The notes: generated by a model not told the origin, from the sequence alone. Counted from the first letter of the stretch, positions 9,327 to 17,894 are shown. The stretch: DNA of 64,000 bases from an uncultured Clostridia bacterium (GCA_947168565.1 CAMVMM010000008.1:1-64000), one strand, 5' to 3'. Translations and numbers: made by a program.

Positions 9327-9818
9327 TCACCTTATTGAAACGATCTGCAAGTGCTTTGATCTCGCGTATTCGATGGTTTCCTTTGTTCCTCCCGGCGCGC
9401 CGGTGTAAACGGCGATCAGTCTTGACGCGCGCTCCACCATCCGGCGGTTTCTCGCAAAGAAAGCCTGCCTGCCCGGACGATCGCCGATGTAGTGGATCTC
9501 ATCCGCGCTTTGAAGAATACTGCGGTATCGGTTTTGCCACTCGGCTTCCCAACGCTCCTCCATTCCGCGGAATGCGCAGGCGGCTATAAGGCGGATGTTT
9601 TTATCCTCTTCACGAAGCTTCATAACCGCTTCCGCCGCCCAAATATCCACGCCGCGCTGCATTCCCGTGATAAAGTCCGTATATCCGTCATTTACCGCCA
9701 GCCTTACCTGTTCGTTCAGCCACATGATCACTTCCGCTTCCGGCAGTGCGAGCCGCTCCGGTCTGTGCCCCGTAAAGGCGCAGCTGTGTTCGATGCCTCG
9801 ATTATCCGTTACACTCAT
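9327..9818 (-). CDS. YpsA/DUF1273-like SLOG family protein
   Basis: This 163-residue protein has the pattern of the YpsA/DUF1273 branch of the SLOG superfamily: CAFTGHRPE at 13-21, TGMQRGVD at 51-58 and a GAPGGTKETI loop near 141-150. Members are predicted to bind a nucleotide or nucleotide-sugar ligand in a Rossmann-like pocket; a firm reaction is not known. Its start overlaps the end of the GNAT gene by 17 nt, so the two are probably translated together. With the SLOG-fusion protein two genes further on, this makes two SLOG proteins in one operon. Confidence 0.75.
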   Translation of the reverse strand: MSVTDNRGIEHSCAFTGHRPERLALPEAEVIMWLNEQVRLAVNDGYTDFITGMQRGVDIWAAEAVMKLREEDKNIRLIAACAFRGMEERWEAEWQNRYRSILQSADEIHYIGDRPGRQAFFARNRRMVERASRLIAVYTGAPGGTKETIEYARSKHLQIVSIR

Positions 9819-10311
9819 ATTTCAACCTCCGTGTTCCTAAAATCGTGTTTTCCGTATTTTCCGAAAGCTTGATGCCGACCGCATCGGACACAAAGCCGGC
9901 CTTTTTCAGCATCTCGACGGCGGTGTCGTTTTCCCACAGCGTTTCCGCGATAACGCGGTCATGCGGCGTTCCGGTCAATTCGCCGGATAGATAGGGCTTT
10001 ATGAAGGCCCCGACCGCTTCCGAGCAGTAATGTTTGCGGCGATACTCCTTGAAGACGTAGAACTCAAGGTTGCCCGCTTCCTCAAAAACACCGATATAGC
10101 CGATCATGTCTCCGGTCTCCTTTAGAATGATCGATCGGTAAAGCACTCCGGGCGTGGGCTCCTTTATGAACTCCATCAGCCGCTCATCCGGCTCAATGCC
10201 ATACTGAACAAACAGCTCGTCGGTTTTCGTAATGCGGGCTACGTATTCCGCCCAGTCTGCATCGGTCATTTCACGAAGCATCAGCCTCTCGGTTTTGATA
10301 TCGCTCGGCAT
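9802..10311 (-). CDS. GNAT acetyltransferase, RimJ/RimL type
   Basis: This 169-residue protein opens with the RimL-type pattern of ERLMLREMTDADW and contains a GYIGVF strand, a YRRKHYCSEAVGAF acetyl-CoA loop and a C-terminal LKKAGF segment. It probably transfers an acetyl group from acetyl-CoA to an amine; the acceptor cannot be read from sequence. A GGAGG site lies 8 nt upstream of the ATG. It is the first gene of the minus-strand run and overlaps the YpsA-like gene by 17 nt. Whether it belongs functionally to the system or is a promoter-proximal passenger is unclear. Confidence 0.75.
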   Translation of the reverse strand: MPSDIKTERLMLREMTDADWAEYVARITKTDELFVQYGIEPDERLMEFIKEPTPGVLYRSIILKETGDMIGYIGVFEEAGNLEFYVFKEYRRKHYCSEAVGAFIKPYLSGELTGTPHDRVIAETLWENDTAVEMLKKAGFVSDAVGIKLSENTENTILGTRRLKYECNG

Positions 10312-10338
10312 TTTGCATCCTCCTTAGCTTTTGCATAC

Positions 10339-10347
10339 ATCATAACA
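10339..10347 (-). promoter_or_regulatory. Candidate extended -10 promoter for the seven-gene run
   Basis: Read on the minus strand this is TGtTATGAT, an extended -10 element about 28 nt before the GNAT start codon. No clear -35 box is seen. It is the only plausible promoter between the GNAT gene and the terminator at 10374. Confidence 0.35.
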
Positions 10348-10373
10348 GAAGCCGTGGGCTAATTTCGGGACAT

Positions 10374-10400
10374 AAAAAGCCCGAAGCGCTTGCTTCGGGC
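10374..10400 (-). terminator. Rho-independent terminator, minus strand
   Basis: GCCCGAAGC and GCTTCGGGC (10379-10400) form a perfect 9-bp stem with a 4-nt loop. On the minus strand it is followed by five U residues. It ends transcription coming from the 52-residue ORF and insulates the GNAT-led operon. Confidence 0.85.
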
Positions 10401-10421
10401 GAAATACGATATGCTTCTTTC

Positions 10422-10580
10422 TTATATCATTGTTCCTTTTTCTTTCTTCTCCTCATCTTTTTCAGGATCCTTGTAGTTGTTTATGAAAAACTCCCTGCAA
10501 AGGTCGTAGGACATATCGCGGTTAAACACGTCGTTCTTTCGGATGGTGTTAAATGCCTCGAGCCAATCTTTGATTTCCAT
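10422..10580 (-). CDS. Small unknown protein (52 residues)
   Basis: The short reading frame encodes a protein starting MEIKDWLEAFNTIRKND and ending in a charged Lys/Glu-rich tail. A GAGGA site lies 8 nt before the ATG, and the terminator at 10374-10400 follows directly, so it has the look of a real last gene. An alternative start 15 nt upstream has no ribosome binding site. No family is recognised. Confidence 0.45.
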   Translation of the reverse strand: MEIKDWLEAFNTIRKNDVFNRDMSYDLCREFFINNYKDPEKDEEKKEKGTMI

Positions 10581-10604
10581 TTTCCAATTCCTCATTGTAA
10601 TCTT

Positions 10605-10724
10605 TTATATGCCACGACCGTTCAAAAGCCTGTCGCAGAGCGCTTTTGTCTGCCCCTCTGCGGAGGGTTCGAGTTCGTCGGTGTAGATTGTTACTGTAGT
10701 GTAGGCGCCAGGGATGGTTAGCAT
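10605..10724 (-). pseudogene. Fragment resembling the N-terminus of RtcB RNA ligase
   Basis: Thirty-nine codons starting MLTIPGAYTTVTIYTD, then ELEPSAEGQTKALCD, resemble the opening of Firmicute RtcB proteins (pattern: strand, YTD, LE..A..Q...LC). The usual continuation with the metal-binding IMPDVHAG segment is absent, and the frame stops. A ribosome binding site is retained (AAGGA just before the ATG). rtcB is often found near WYL regulators and phosphatases, which are upstream here, so this is probably a 3'-truncated remnant. The match is by eye over a short length. Confidence 0.45.
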
Positions 10725-10730
10725 TTTTCC

Positions 10731-11570
10731 TTATTCCTTCTCTTTATTGGCCGCAAATCGCCAGTCATTTGAATCTATTGCTTCCATGGCCGCTTGAGCT
10801 ATCCAAGCATCGCATTCCCAAATTAGTGGATTATTTTTTGAATTATCCCTAATACAATTCTGAATGTGATCATATTCGGATTTTTCAAGCTTGCTCCAAG
10901 GCATTGTGGCATTCTTTGAATAGCATTGCCATTGATCAAATGCCTTTGGATCAAGTTTATAATAGGCAATATTATAGGTTTTATTGTCTCTCGGGAAATC
11001 CATTTGGAAATCGCTATATGCTGCTTTCATTACAAGACTATCAATAGGAACATCAATGGCGCCCTCCCTTGCTTCACCCAAAATGCCAATTAACCACATG
11101 TACTTTATCGTCATATTAATCCACTTCTGGGCTTGACCATAATAGAATCTATTAAAACTTCTCTTTCCATTGCTGTTAACATATTGAGAAGCATCAGAAG
11201 CTGTAGGCGGTTCAAGCTTGTCTATAAAGCATTCCTGTACCTGCTTATCGTCAGAAAACAAATTACAAGCTTGAACCCTTTTTTGTGACATAGAATCAGC
11301 AGAACAAAGAATACTTGCAATTTTTGAACAAATACACTTAATGCAAAAAGACCTGTTTGGATCATTTTTCTCCATATAGTTAAGCGTTCTGCACATATCT
11401 AAATATGCTCGATATGCACACTTGAGAGCTGCGCTCTCTCTCGTATCCGCTTCTATTGTTTTGTCTCCTGCTTTCAGCTTCTTTGTTATAATTCCAAAGT
11501 AAGCATACAGGAAAAAGTCACGGGCATAATCATTTAATGCGAAAGAACAGTTTTCATCATTCATTTTCAT
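10731..11570 (-). CDS. Unknown 279-residue protein
   Basis: No family is recognised. The protein is soluble and Cys-rich near residues 85-100 (SFCIKCICSK), with a second Cys cluster downstream, and it lacks a signal peptide. Its codons are more AT-rich than those of the WYL and phosphatase genes around it, suggesting a separate origin. The start is set at 11570 because GGAGG, lying inside the last codons of the WYL gene, is 8 nt upstream; this would couple its translation to the WYL regulator. It sits between the WYL gene and the rtcB-like fragment, where an RNA-repair gene might be expected. Confidence 0.6.
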   Translation of the reverse strand: MKMNDENCSFALNDYARDFFLYAYFGIITKKLKAGDKTIEADTRESAALKCAYRAYLDMCRTLNYMEKNDPNRSFCIKCICSKIASILCSADSMSQKRVQACNLFSDDKQVQECFIDKLEPPTASDASQYVNSNGKRSFNRFYYGQAQKWINMTIKYMWLIGILGEAREGAIDVPIDSLVMKAAYSDFQMDFPRDNKTYNIAYYKLDPKAFDQWQCYSKNATMPWSKLEKSEYDHIQNCIRDNSKNNPLIWECDAWIAQAAMEAIDSNDWRFAANKEKE

Positions 11571-11574
11571 TCTT

Positions 11575-12645
11575 TTATCCTCCATAAATGTTTTTATAAA
11601 CCTCCACCGTTCTCACGGCGGTTTCAATCACCTTTTCGGCAAGGCTTTTCGGCTCAAGCACCACCACGTCCGGCGCAAAGCTTCTTGCGAACTGCAGCAT
11701 CGCCATTTCGTTCACCATCGCGCTGACGGTCACGGTTTCGGCGGTTTCATCGAAAAAGCGCACTTCCGTTCCGAAAACGTCTATCACGTCCGATATCATG
11801 GGCTTGACGGCGCGGAACTTCACCCGAACGCTCTCGCTTGAATACATATAGATATGCTCGCGCATATACTCCGCAAGATCGAGGCGGCGGCTCTTCGCCC
11901 ACGGCAGGCTTTCAAATGGCTTCACGGGCTCATCCTCCAGCTCTATCTTCGCGATCCTGTCTATACGGTAGTTGGAAATATCGTCGTACTTATCGTAGTT
12001 GCAAATGAGGTAATACTTGCCCTCCTTCGCCGCCATCTGATAAGGACTCACGACGTATTCGCGCGCGCTGCCGTCCTCGCGCGTGCGCTCGTGCAGCTTC
12101 TTATCCGTGCCGTATTCAAGGTAGCGGAAGCGGACCTTGCGCCCCTTGGCGATCGCCTCGTCGAGCAGCTCCACCGTCCAAAATAGCTGATCGTTCTGCG
12201 GCAGGGTGTTCGGCGCGGTATAGATATGCTTCATGTGCGAGCTGAAATACTTATTTGAAAGCCCCTCAAGCTTTTTTATAAGCTCCATGCGCTGTGCATT
12301 GGGAATATGCCCCGAAAACAGCACGCCGTCGATCAAAAGCCGCAGCTCGCTGTCCGTAAAATCGCGCACAAGGTAAAAATCCGACCAGATATAGCTTTCC
12401 TCAAATTCGCCCGTCTTGGCGTTCGGCACCATGCGGATGGATTCGCTGTACTCTATCTCGTATCCCGCCTCGATAAGATCGATTATGTTTCGCCTTATCG
12501 CCTTGCGGTCGACGGTCATGCCGTAATCACTTTTAAGAATATCCGCAATATCGCGCTGAGAAAGCGTGTGCTCCGCATCGGTGTATTTGCGGAGTATGTC
12601 CAGAATATTGACTATCAGGAGCTTTTTGGGTTTGTTGGAAGACAT
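11575..12645 (-). CDS. WYL-domain transcriptional regulator
   Basis: This 356-residue protein has an N-terminal winged helix (about 10-75, including TLSQRDIADIL), a central WYL domain (about 150-240, with RFRYLEYG and a YVVSPYQMAAKEGKYYLIC strand pair) and a C-terminal WCX-like extension. WYL proteins are ligand-responsive regulators often linked to nucleic-acid signals, DNA damage or phage defence. The start at 12645 follows GGGGGTGA. Its own promoter at 12665-12693 contains a perfect inverted repeat between -35 and -10, consistent with autoregulation. Downstream lie the unknown gene and the rtcB-like fragment. Confidence 0.85.
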   Translation of the reverse strand: MSSNKPKKLLIVNILDILRKYTDAEHTLSQRDIADILKSDYGMTVDRKAIRRNIIDLIEAGYEIEYSESIRMVPNAKTGEFEESYIWSDFYLVRDFTDSELRLLIDGVLFSGHIPNAQRMELIKKLEGLSNKYFSSHMKHIYTAPNTLPQNDQLFWTVELLDEAIAKGRKVRFRYLEYGTDKKLHERTREDGSAREYVVSPYQMAAKEGKYYLICNYDKYDDISNYRIDRIAKIELEDEPVKPFESLPWAKSRRLDLAEYMREHIYMYSSESVRVKFRAVKPMISDVIDVFGTEVRFFDETAETVTVSAMVNEMAMLQFARSFAPDVVVLEPKSLAEKVIETAVRTVEVYKNIYGG

Positions 12646-12664
12646 TATATCACCCCCTGATTGC

Positions 12665-12693
12665 ATTATACCATAATTAACGTAATTATACAA
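12665..12693 (-). promoter_or_regulatory. WYL promoter with embedded operator
   Basis: On the minus strand the -35 box is TTGTAT (12688-12693) and the -10 box is TATAAT (12665-12670), with 17-nt spacing. Between them lies ATAATTA-ACG-TAATTAT (12673-12689), a perfect 7-bp inverted repeat. A dimeric repressor bound there would block RNA polymerase; the WYL protein is the obvious candidate. Confidence 0.75.
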
Positions 12694-12718
12694 TAAGCGG
12701 TGGGTTAAAAATGGCGCA

Positions 12719-13450
12719 TCATCCCCCGTAAAATACGGTTAGATCGTCCAGCCGCAGCAGCGCGGGCGGCAAACCGTGCGAGCAGCCCGTATCGATATTT
12801 ATCCACGTGCGCGTTTTTATGACCTTGCCGCGATGCTCGTTGCCGTAAAAGACCGTCGGCGTATGCCCAAAAACCGTGATGATGTCGTCATAATACTCAT
12901 CGGCAAGCTCCGGCCGCTCCCAAAGCAGGCCGTCCCTTGAATACTCGAAGGGCTTTTTATTCTTCGAGAAGTCGGGCAGGCCGCCGTGAACAAGCAGAAA
13001 GCGCCTGCCGTTCACCTCGGCTTCACGGTATAGCTTTGCTTTTTTCAAATAGTTCATCAGATTTGCGAACTCGTTCGGATCGTCCGCTTGAAGCTTTTTG
13101 AGATTACCGAGCGTAACCCTACCGCCGTTCTGCATCCAAAACCCGTATTCGGAAAGGCTGTTGAAGTACTCAATGCTTAGCGGCGGCAGCGCTCCAAGGC
13201 GACGCTTTTCGTTTTCATCAAAGAGCAGGCGGCTTTTAAGAAGCATATCCTCATGGTTTCCGAGAATAAACTCAATATTCGGCTGCTTCATCATATAGCG
13301 CAGCAGGGAAACGCCGCCGTCGCCGTTTCGGTCGATAACGTCGCCGATCACGAACAGCGTGTCCGAATCCGAAAAGCCGGCATTGTCAAGCAGCGCCTTG
13401 AACTTTTCAAGCGGATAGCCGTGAAGATCCGAGATAGCGTAAATGCTCAT
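12719..13450 (-). CDS. PPP-type metallophosphatase
   Basis: This 243-residue protein has the complete calcineurin-like metallophosphoesterase signature: DLHG (8-11), GDVIDRNGDG (36-45), GNHED (64-68), then HGG and GHTP motifs. It resembles bacterial PrpA-type serine/threonine phosphatases and symmetrical Ap4A hydrolase relatives, with two metal ions in the active site. The length fits this class. It lies upstream of the WYL gene on the same strand with a 73-nt gap that contains the WYL promoter, so the two can be expressed separately. Confidence 0.85.
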   Translation of the reverse strand: MSIYAISDLHGYPLEKFKALLDNAGFSDSDTLFVIGDVIDRNGDGGVSLLRYMMKQPNIEFILGNHEDMLLKSRLLFDENEKRRLGALPPLSIEYFNSLSEYGFWMQNGGRVTLGNLKKLQADDPNEFANLMNYLKKAKLYREAEVNGRRFLLVHGGLPDFSKNKKPFEYSRDGLLWERPELADEYYDDIITVFGHTPTVFYGNEHRGKVIKTRTWINIDTGCSHGLPPALLRLDDLTVFYGG

Positions 13451-13599
13451 TTTTGCCTTTTGCCTCCATATCTGTGATGTGGACAGTTTACGAAAAACGA
13501 TGCACTCTTTTCAGCGCATCGGTTCCACTTTTCTTAAAAAATAGCGGTTCCTGCTTATGAGAGCAGGAAAACGATGGCCTGTTTTTGACGCACTGTTTA

Positions 13600-13608
13600 T
13601 GATATAGT
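13600..13608 (+). promoter_or_regulatory. Candidate extended -10 promoter for pentapeptide gene
   Basis: TG-a-TATAGT forms an extended -10 element about 65 nt before the pentapeptide-repeat start codon. A TTGACG at 13585-13590 is too close to act as a standard -35 for it. Confidence 0.4.
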
Positions 13609-13673
13609 ATTGGCGATCAAAACGATACCGCAAATGCGCGTATCAAAAAAACAGATCAAGGAGAATGAAAAAT

Positions 13674-14486
13674 ATGTCAATCACATTATCGATGCACGTA
13701 AACAGAATAAGGGCCGATCGCAAGCTTTCCGCCGATGAAGTTTCCTCCATCATCGCTTTGCACGAGAAGTGGCTGAAAAGAGAGGAAGGCGGCGCCCGAG
13801 CCGATTTCAGCGATGCCGAGCTCGAAGGCTTTGATTTTTCCGGCGCGGATCTGCGCGAAGCGAATTTCATCGGTTCACAGCTCGACAATGCGAAATTCGT
13901 TGAAGCCAAACTGCTCGGTGCCCGGTTTTTTAATGCGTCTCTATCCGATACCGATTTCACGGATGCGCAGCTCGATGGAGCCGTATTCCTCGAAGCACAA
14001 TGTTTCAGCGCCAAGTTCGTCAACTCAAGCTTAAAAAAAGCAAACCTTGCGCACGCGCTCCTCTGGAACACCGATTTTACCGGAGCGGATCTCACGAATG
14101 CCGACCTGCACGCGGCTCCGCTGTGCAGCGGGCGGCTTTGCAACGCCACGCTTGTCGGCGCAGACCTTTCGCGTGCCGATCTCGATTCTGCGAATTTCAG
14201 CGGTGCGGACTGCAAGAATGCGCTCTTCGATCATACTGCAAACACCGACTGGGCAGATTTTACCGATGCCGATCTAAACGATGCTTCATTCCTCGGAAAA
14301 AGCCTTGACACTGATGATTTCGAATGCCCGGACGACGACGAGCTTGTCGGCTGGATCAAGAGCGGCGAAGGCTCTATGATCAAGCTGCTTATTCCCGAGG
14401 AAGCGGAACAAATGATATTGGCCTCCAAAGACGAAGGCGATGAAAGCTCGAGCGAAGATAGCGAATTTAAAAACGTTGAGAATTGA
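13674..14486 (+). CDS. Pentapeptide-repeat protein
   Basis: From about residue 40 to 210 the protein runs in A(D/N)(L/F)XX units such as GADLREANF, GADLTNADL and GADLSRADL, which fold as a right-handed quadrilateral beta-helix. The family includes DNA-gyrase-mimicking proteins of the Qnr/MfpA kind, but most members have no known role. An N-terminal helical region and an acidic C-terminal tail flank the repeats. The start at 13674 is preferred because AAGGAG is 10 nt upstream; the alternative ATG at 13665 is only one base from that site. The gene stands alone behind its own promoter. Confidence 0.85.
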   Translation: MSITLSMHVNRIRADRKLSADEVSSIIALHEKWLKREEGGARADFSDAELEGFDFSGADLREANFIGSQLDNAKFVEAKLLGARFFNASLSDTDFTDAQLDGAVFLEAQCFSAKFVNSSLKKANLAHALLWNTDFTGADLTNADLHAAPLCSGRLCNATLVGADLSRADLDSANFSGADCKNALFDHTANTDWADFTDADLNDASFLGKSLDTDDFECPDDDELVGWIKSGEGSMIKLLIPEEAEQMILASKDEGDESSSEDSEFKNVEN

Positions 14487-14539
14487 GGCGGTGCACATTA
14501 TCGGAAAAACTAAAAACCGCCGGCAGAGGTAAGATAAAA

Positions 14540-14975
14540 ATGAATTACATGGAGATAAAACAAAAGTTCATTGGCTATAATGAGGATTTTTACGATGCGA
14601 TACCGTGGGCACAAGCCAAGGAGAGATACGGCTTCCCCAAATTTGAGCCGCGCATAGCCCCGTCCTTTGCGGCGATCTCGGAAAAACTTCGATACCGTGC
14701 CGATAATCCGAAGGTCTATTATGAATACGGCCTGCCCGATGACGAGCTCATTCGCGAGTTCGTGCTTGCTTCGCCGGGGCTTCTGTTCTATGCTAATGAG
14801 CTTGCAAGGCTTTTGCGCCTGTTTACGGAGCGCGAACATAGGCATAAATTACAATCAGCTCGTCTATAAAGCTCACACCGTTGGCTATGTTACCGATGAG
14901 GATTTGAGGGCAACACGAGCGGCTTTTGAGCTAATACTGAAAAAACTGCATGAATGGGAAAAGACTTGGAGATAA
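14540..14975 (+). pseudogene. Frameshifted unknown gene
   Basis: The frame opening with MNYMEIKQKFIGYNED runs to about 14830, then continuity of the apparent protein passes to another frame that ends at 14975 (YVTDEDLRATRAAFE, then LHEWEKTW). The two halves join into a protein of about 145 residues with no recognised family. The switch point lies near 14825-14840. A ribosome binding site (AGAGG) precedes the ATG. This could be a natural disruption or an assembly error. Confidence 0.5.
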
Positions 14976-14998
14976 ATGAAGATGAAGAAGAAAACAAA

Positions 14999-15858
<860 letters not shown>

Positions 15859-15912
15859 TCTATTTCAACCCGCATGGTAACTTTGTGAAATCTGTAACCG
15901 AGGTGTCTGATC

Positions 15913-16797
15913 ATGGACTATAGAATAAAACCTTTAACGGCGGAGGATGCCGAGTATATCGATGATAAAGTGAATGAATCCCTCCGCCTTCACGCACCGA
16001 TAAAGCATATAACAATCGAAGAAGAAATCGTTCTAAAGGTGGAAAACGGCGCAGGCAAGACCATAGGCGGAAGTATTCTTGAGTTCGATGGTTCAGCAGG
16101 CGCGCGCATGCAGCTTTCCGCGTTGTGGGTCGATGAGCATTACCGCAGAAAGGGGCTCGGCTCTATTCTGATATGCGAAAGCGAACGCATAGCAAAGGAG
16201 AAGGGCTGCTATATCTCCAGCCTTTGCACGCTGGATTTTCAAGCGCCAGACTTATATAAAAAGCACGGATATTCTGTTTACGCGGTGTACGAGGATCGCC
16301 CGCGAACGCATTCGGTCTACTATATGTTCAAACGGCTCGACGGCGATAATTCACTCTGCCTTTCAAAAAACAATGGAACCAAAGAATACTTTTCAATTGA
16401 ACTTGGAAGCGAGGACGATGCAAAAATTATTGCCCGCGGGTTGAAACAGTACGACGATCTATTTGCACCGAATCTTCATAAAACTATCCAACTCAGTAAA
16501 AAGCTCGTTGATGAGAATGACAGAATGATAGCGGGCATCGTTGCCGGAGTCGACGGCTGGGACGGCTGCTATATCGCCAATATGTATGTGGAGCAGGCGT
16601 ATCGCAATCGCGGGCTTGGTTCGTACCTGCTTCGTGAGGTCGAGCGGGAGGCGCGCGAAGAAGGCGCGTATATGCTGATTGCGAATGCATTTGATTGGAA
16701 TGTCGGCTTTTTCAAAAATAACGGCTGCGTCGAAGTCGGCGTTCTTAAGTGCGAACCCAACGGACTTGGCAGCTATGAGCTTGCGAAGCAGCTTTGA
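15913..16797 (+). CDS. Tandem GNAT acetyltransferase
   Basis: The 294-residue protein contains two GNAT domains. Each has the acetyl-CoA loop, RRKGLGS near residue 78 and RNRGLGSYLL near residue 236, each preceded by a strand ending in WV or YV. Two-domain GNATs of this kind occur among small-molecule and drug acetyltransferases, but the substrate is not readable. The gene lies exactly between the two remnants of the TnpX-like recombinase, on the same strand. It therefore looks like cargo captured inside the element, or the product of an internal replacement. Confidence 0.8.
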   Translation: MDYRIKPLTAEDAEYIDDKVNESLRLHAPIKHITIEEEIVLKVENGAGKTIGGSILEFDGSAGARMQLSALWVDEHYRRKGLGSILICESERIAKEKGCYISSLCTLDFQAPDLYKKHGYSVYAVYEDRPRTHSVYYMFKRLDGDNSLCLSKNNGTKEYFSIELGSEDDAKIIARGLKQYDDLFAPNLHKTIQLSKKLVDENDRMIAGIVAGVDGWDGCYIANMYVEQAYRNRGLGSYLLREVEREAREEGAYMLIANAFDWNVGFFKNNGCVEVGVLKCEPNGLGSYELAKQL

Positions 16798-16846
16798 TAA
16801 GGCTGCGAACGAGCGGTTTCTCCATGTGTCGCTAAGTATTAGCATG

Positions 16847-17185
16847 TGCGTTTGGAACTCAAAAGACCGCATCGCAAGCCTTAAAGCCAAACTCAAGAAG
16901 CTGCAAACCGCCGAAAAGAACAATGATTTCTCTATCAAAGCCGTGCGCCGCTTTATGGATATGGACACCTTGACCGCGCCGCTGCTCAAAGAGCTGATCA
17001 GCAGAATCGATGTCTCCGAAGTTCAGGGCAAAGGCAAGAACCGTATCCAGCGCATAGCCGTCCATTACCGCTTTGTGGGCTACTTGGAGATGGAGCAGGA
17101 CTATTTCGAGAAGAACGTCAAACAGGACACCCGCCAAGGCGTTGCTGTGGAGTATGTGCCGCAGGCGGCGGAAAAGCAACCTTGA
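16847..17185 (+). pseudogene. TnpX-like recombinase, C-terminal DUF4368 fragment
   Basis: About 110 codons encode a coiled-coil (SKDRIASLKAKLKKLQ) followed by the DUF4368-type end of Tn4451-family recombinases (LTAPLLKELISRIDV, then YRFVGYLEM). There is no start codon or ribosome binding site for an independent gene. It is most simply the tail of the recombinase whose head lies at 15226. Confidence 0.75.
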
Positions 17186-17230
17186 TTTAGCTTTTTACAC
17201 CTGATTCGTATCAAAAAATGAGCAAAACAA

Positions 17231-17266
17231 AGCGAGCATCGATCAAAACCGTTATCAATGCTCGCT
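17231..17266. other. Imperfect hairpin after recombinase remnant
   Basis: AGCGAGCAT (17231-17239) pairs with ATGCTCGCT (17258-17266), and GAT/ATC pairs extend the stem inward. No U run follows on either strand, so it is not a classic terminator; it could be an element-end structure. Confidence 0.45.
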
Positions 17267-17274
17267 ATGTCCTA

Positions 17275-17290
17275 GCACGTCACTTTGGAG
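17275..17290 (+). other. 16-bp word shared with 52 kb locus (copy 1)
   Basis: GCACGTCACTTTGGAG here is matched perfectly, in inverted orientation, at 52116-52131. Its last ten bases recur in direct orientation at 18004-18013. It may mark element junctions. Confidence 0.55.
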
Positions 17291-17396
17291 GCTGAGATCG
17301 TACCGTTATTTACTTATGACTCGCATTGCACCAATTTGATGCGTAAATTTGATAGTTAATCGTAGTAAAAGCTTTATGGGTAAAGTTTGGCGAATG

Positions 17397-17405
17397 TGCT
17401 ATAAT
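17397..17405 (+). promoter_or_regulatory. Extended -10 promoter overlapping first ATG of nuclease gene
   Basis: TG-c-TATAAT is a near-ideal extended -10 element. It overlaps the ATG at 17404, which means a transcript from it would begin about 7 nt inside the longest reading frame. Confidence 0.6.
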
Positions 17406-17817
17406 GTGTGACATTAAGAAAAAGAATACTGGTAGGGTAATTGTAGGTCCGGGTGTGAAAAATGTTTGGCCGTTTGAAATGCATTCGGCGCTTGCATTAA
17501 AGGAGATTGGATATACAGTAAGGTTTGTTCCGGCTCATAATTCTTTTGGTTCAGCGGATGCATATTTAAATGGAACATTGTTTGAATTTAAGTCGCCTGA
17601 GGGCGCAACAGTTAAATGTGTGGAAAATAACCTTAATAAAGCTTTAAGAAAACAGTCTAAAAATGTCGTGATCGATTCGTGTCGCATGAAGAATATACGA
17701 GATAAGAGTATTGTAAGCTACCTTGTTTCGAGGTTGAAACGCAAGAAAGGCATAAAGCGCTTAATTTTCGTGACTCGCGATGGAAAAGCTATTGACATAA
17801 ATGAGTTATTGCGGTAA
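17404..17817 (+). CDS. Orphan CdiA-CT-like nuclease domain protein
   Basis: The 137-residue frame resembles the tRNA-nuclease toxin module at the C-terminus of CdiA and related polymorphic toxins (PD-(D/E)XK-like fold). It has an N-terminal helix (MHSALALKEIGY), then D52 in SADAYLNG and an EFK motif (E61, K63), then ENNLNKALRKQ and a late IKRLIFVT strand. No toxin carrier region, signal peptide or obvious immunity gene is present. Because the promoter overlaps the first ATG, translation may begin downstream, perhaps at the GTG of codon 18, or the gene may be a decayed fragment. A strong terminator follows. Confidence 0.55.
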   Translation: MCDIKKKNTGRVIVGPGVKNVWPFEMHSALALKEIGYTVRFVPAHNSFGSADAYLNGTLFEFKSPEGATVKCVENNLNKALRKQSKNVVIDSCRMKNIRDKSIVSYLVSRLKRKKGIKRLIFVTRDGKAIDINELLR

Positions 17818-17830
17818 GACGATAGTAACG

Positions 17831-17876
17831 AAGTCCTAGAGGGCTCGCATAGAGCCTCGCCTAGGGCTTCTTTTTT
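17831..17876 (+). terminator. Strong rho-independent terminator
   Basis: A long, nearly continuous hairpin pairs AAGTCCTAG and GGGCTC on the left with AGCCTC and CCTAGGGCTT on the right, followed by six T residues (17871-17876). It closes the CdiA-CT-like gene. Confidence 0.85.
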
Positions 17877-17894
17877 GCAAGATCTCATAACTAT

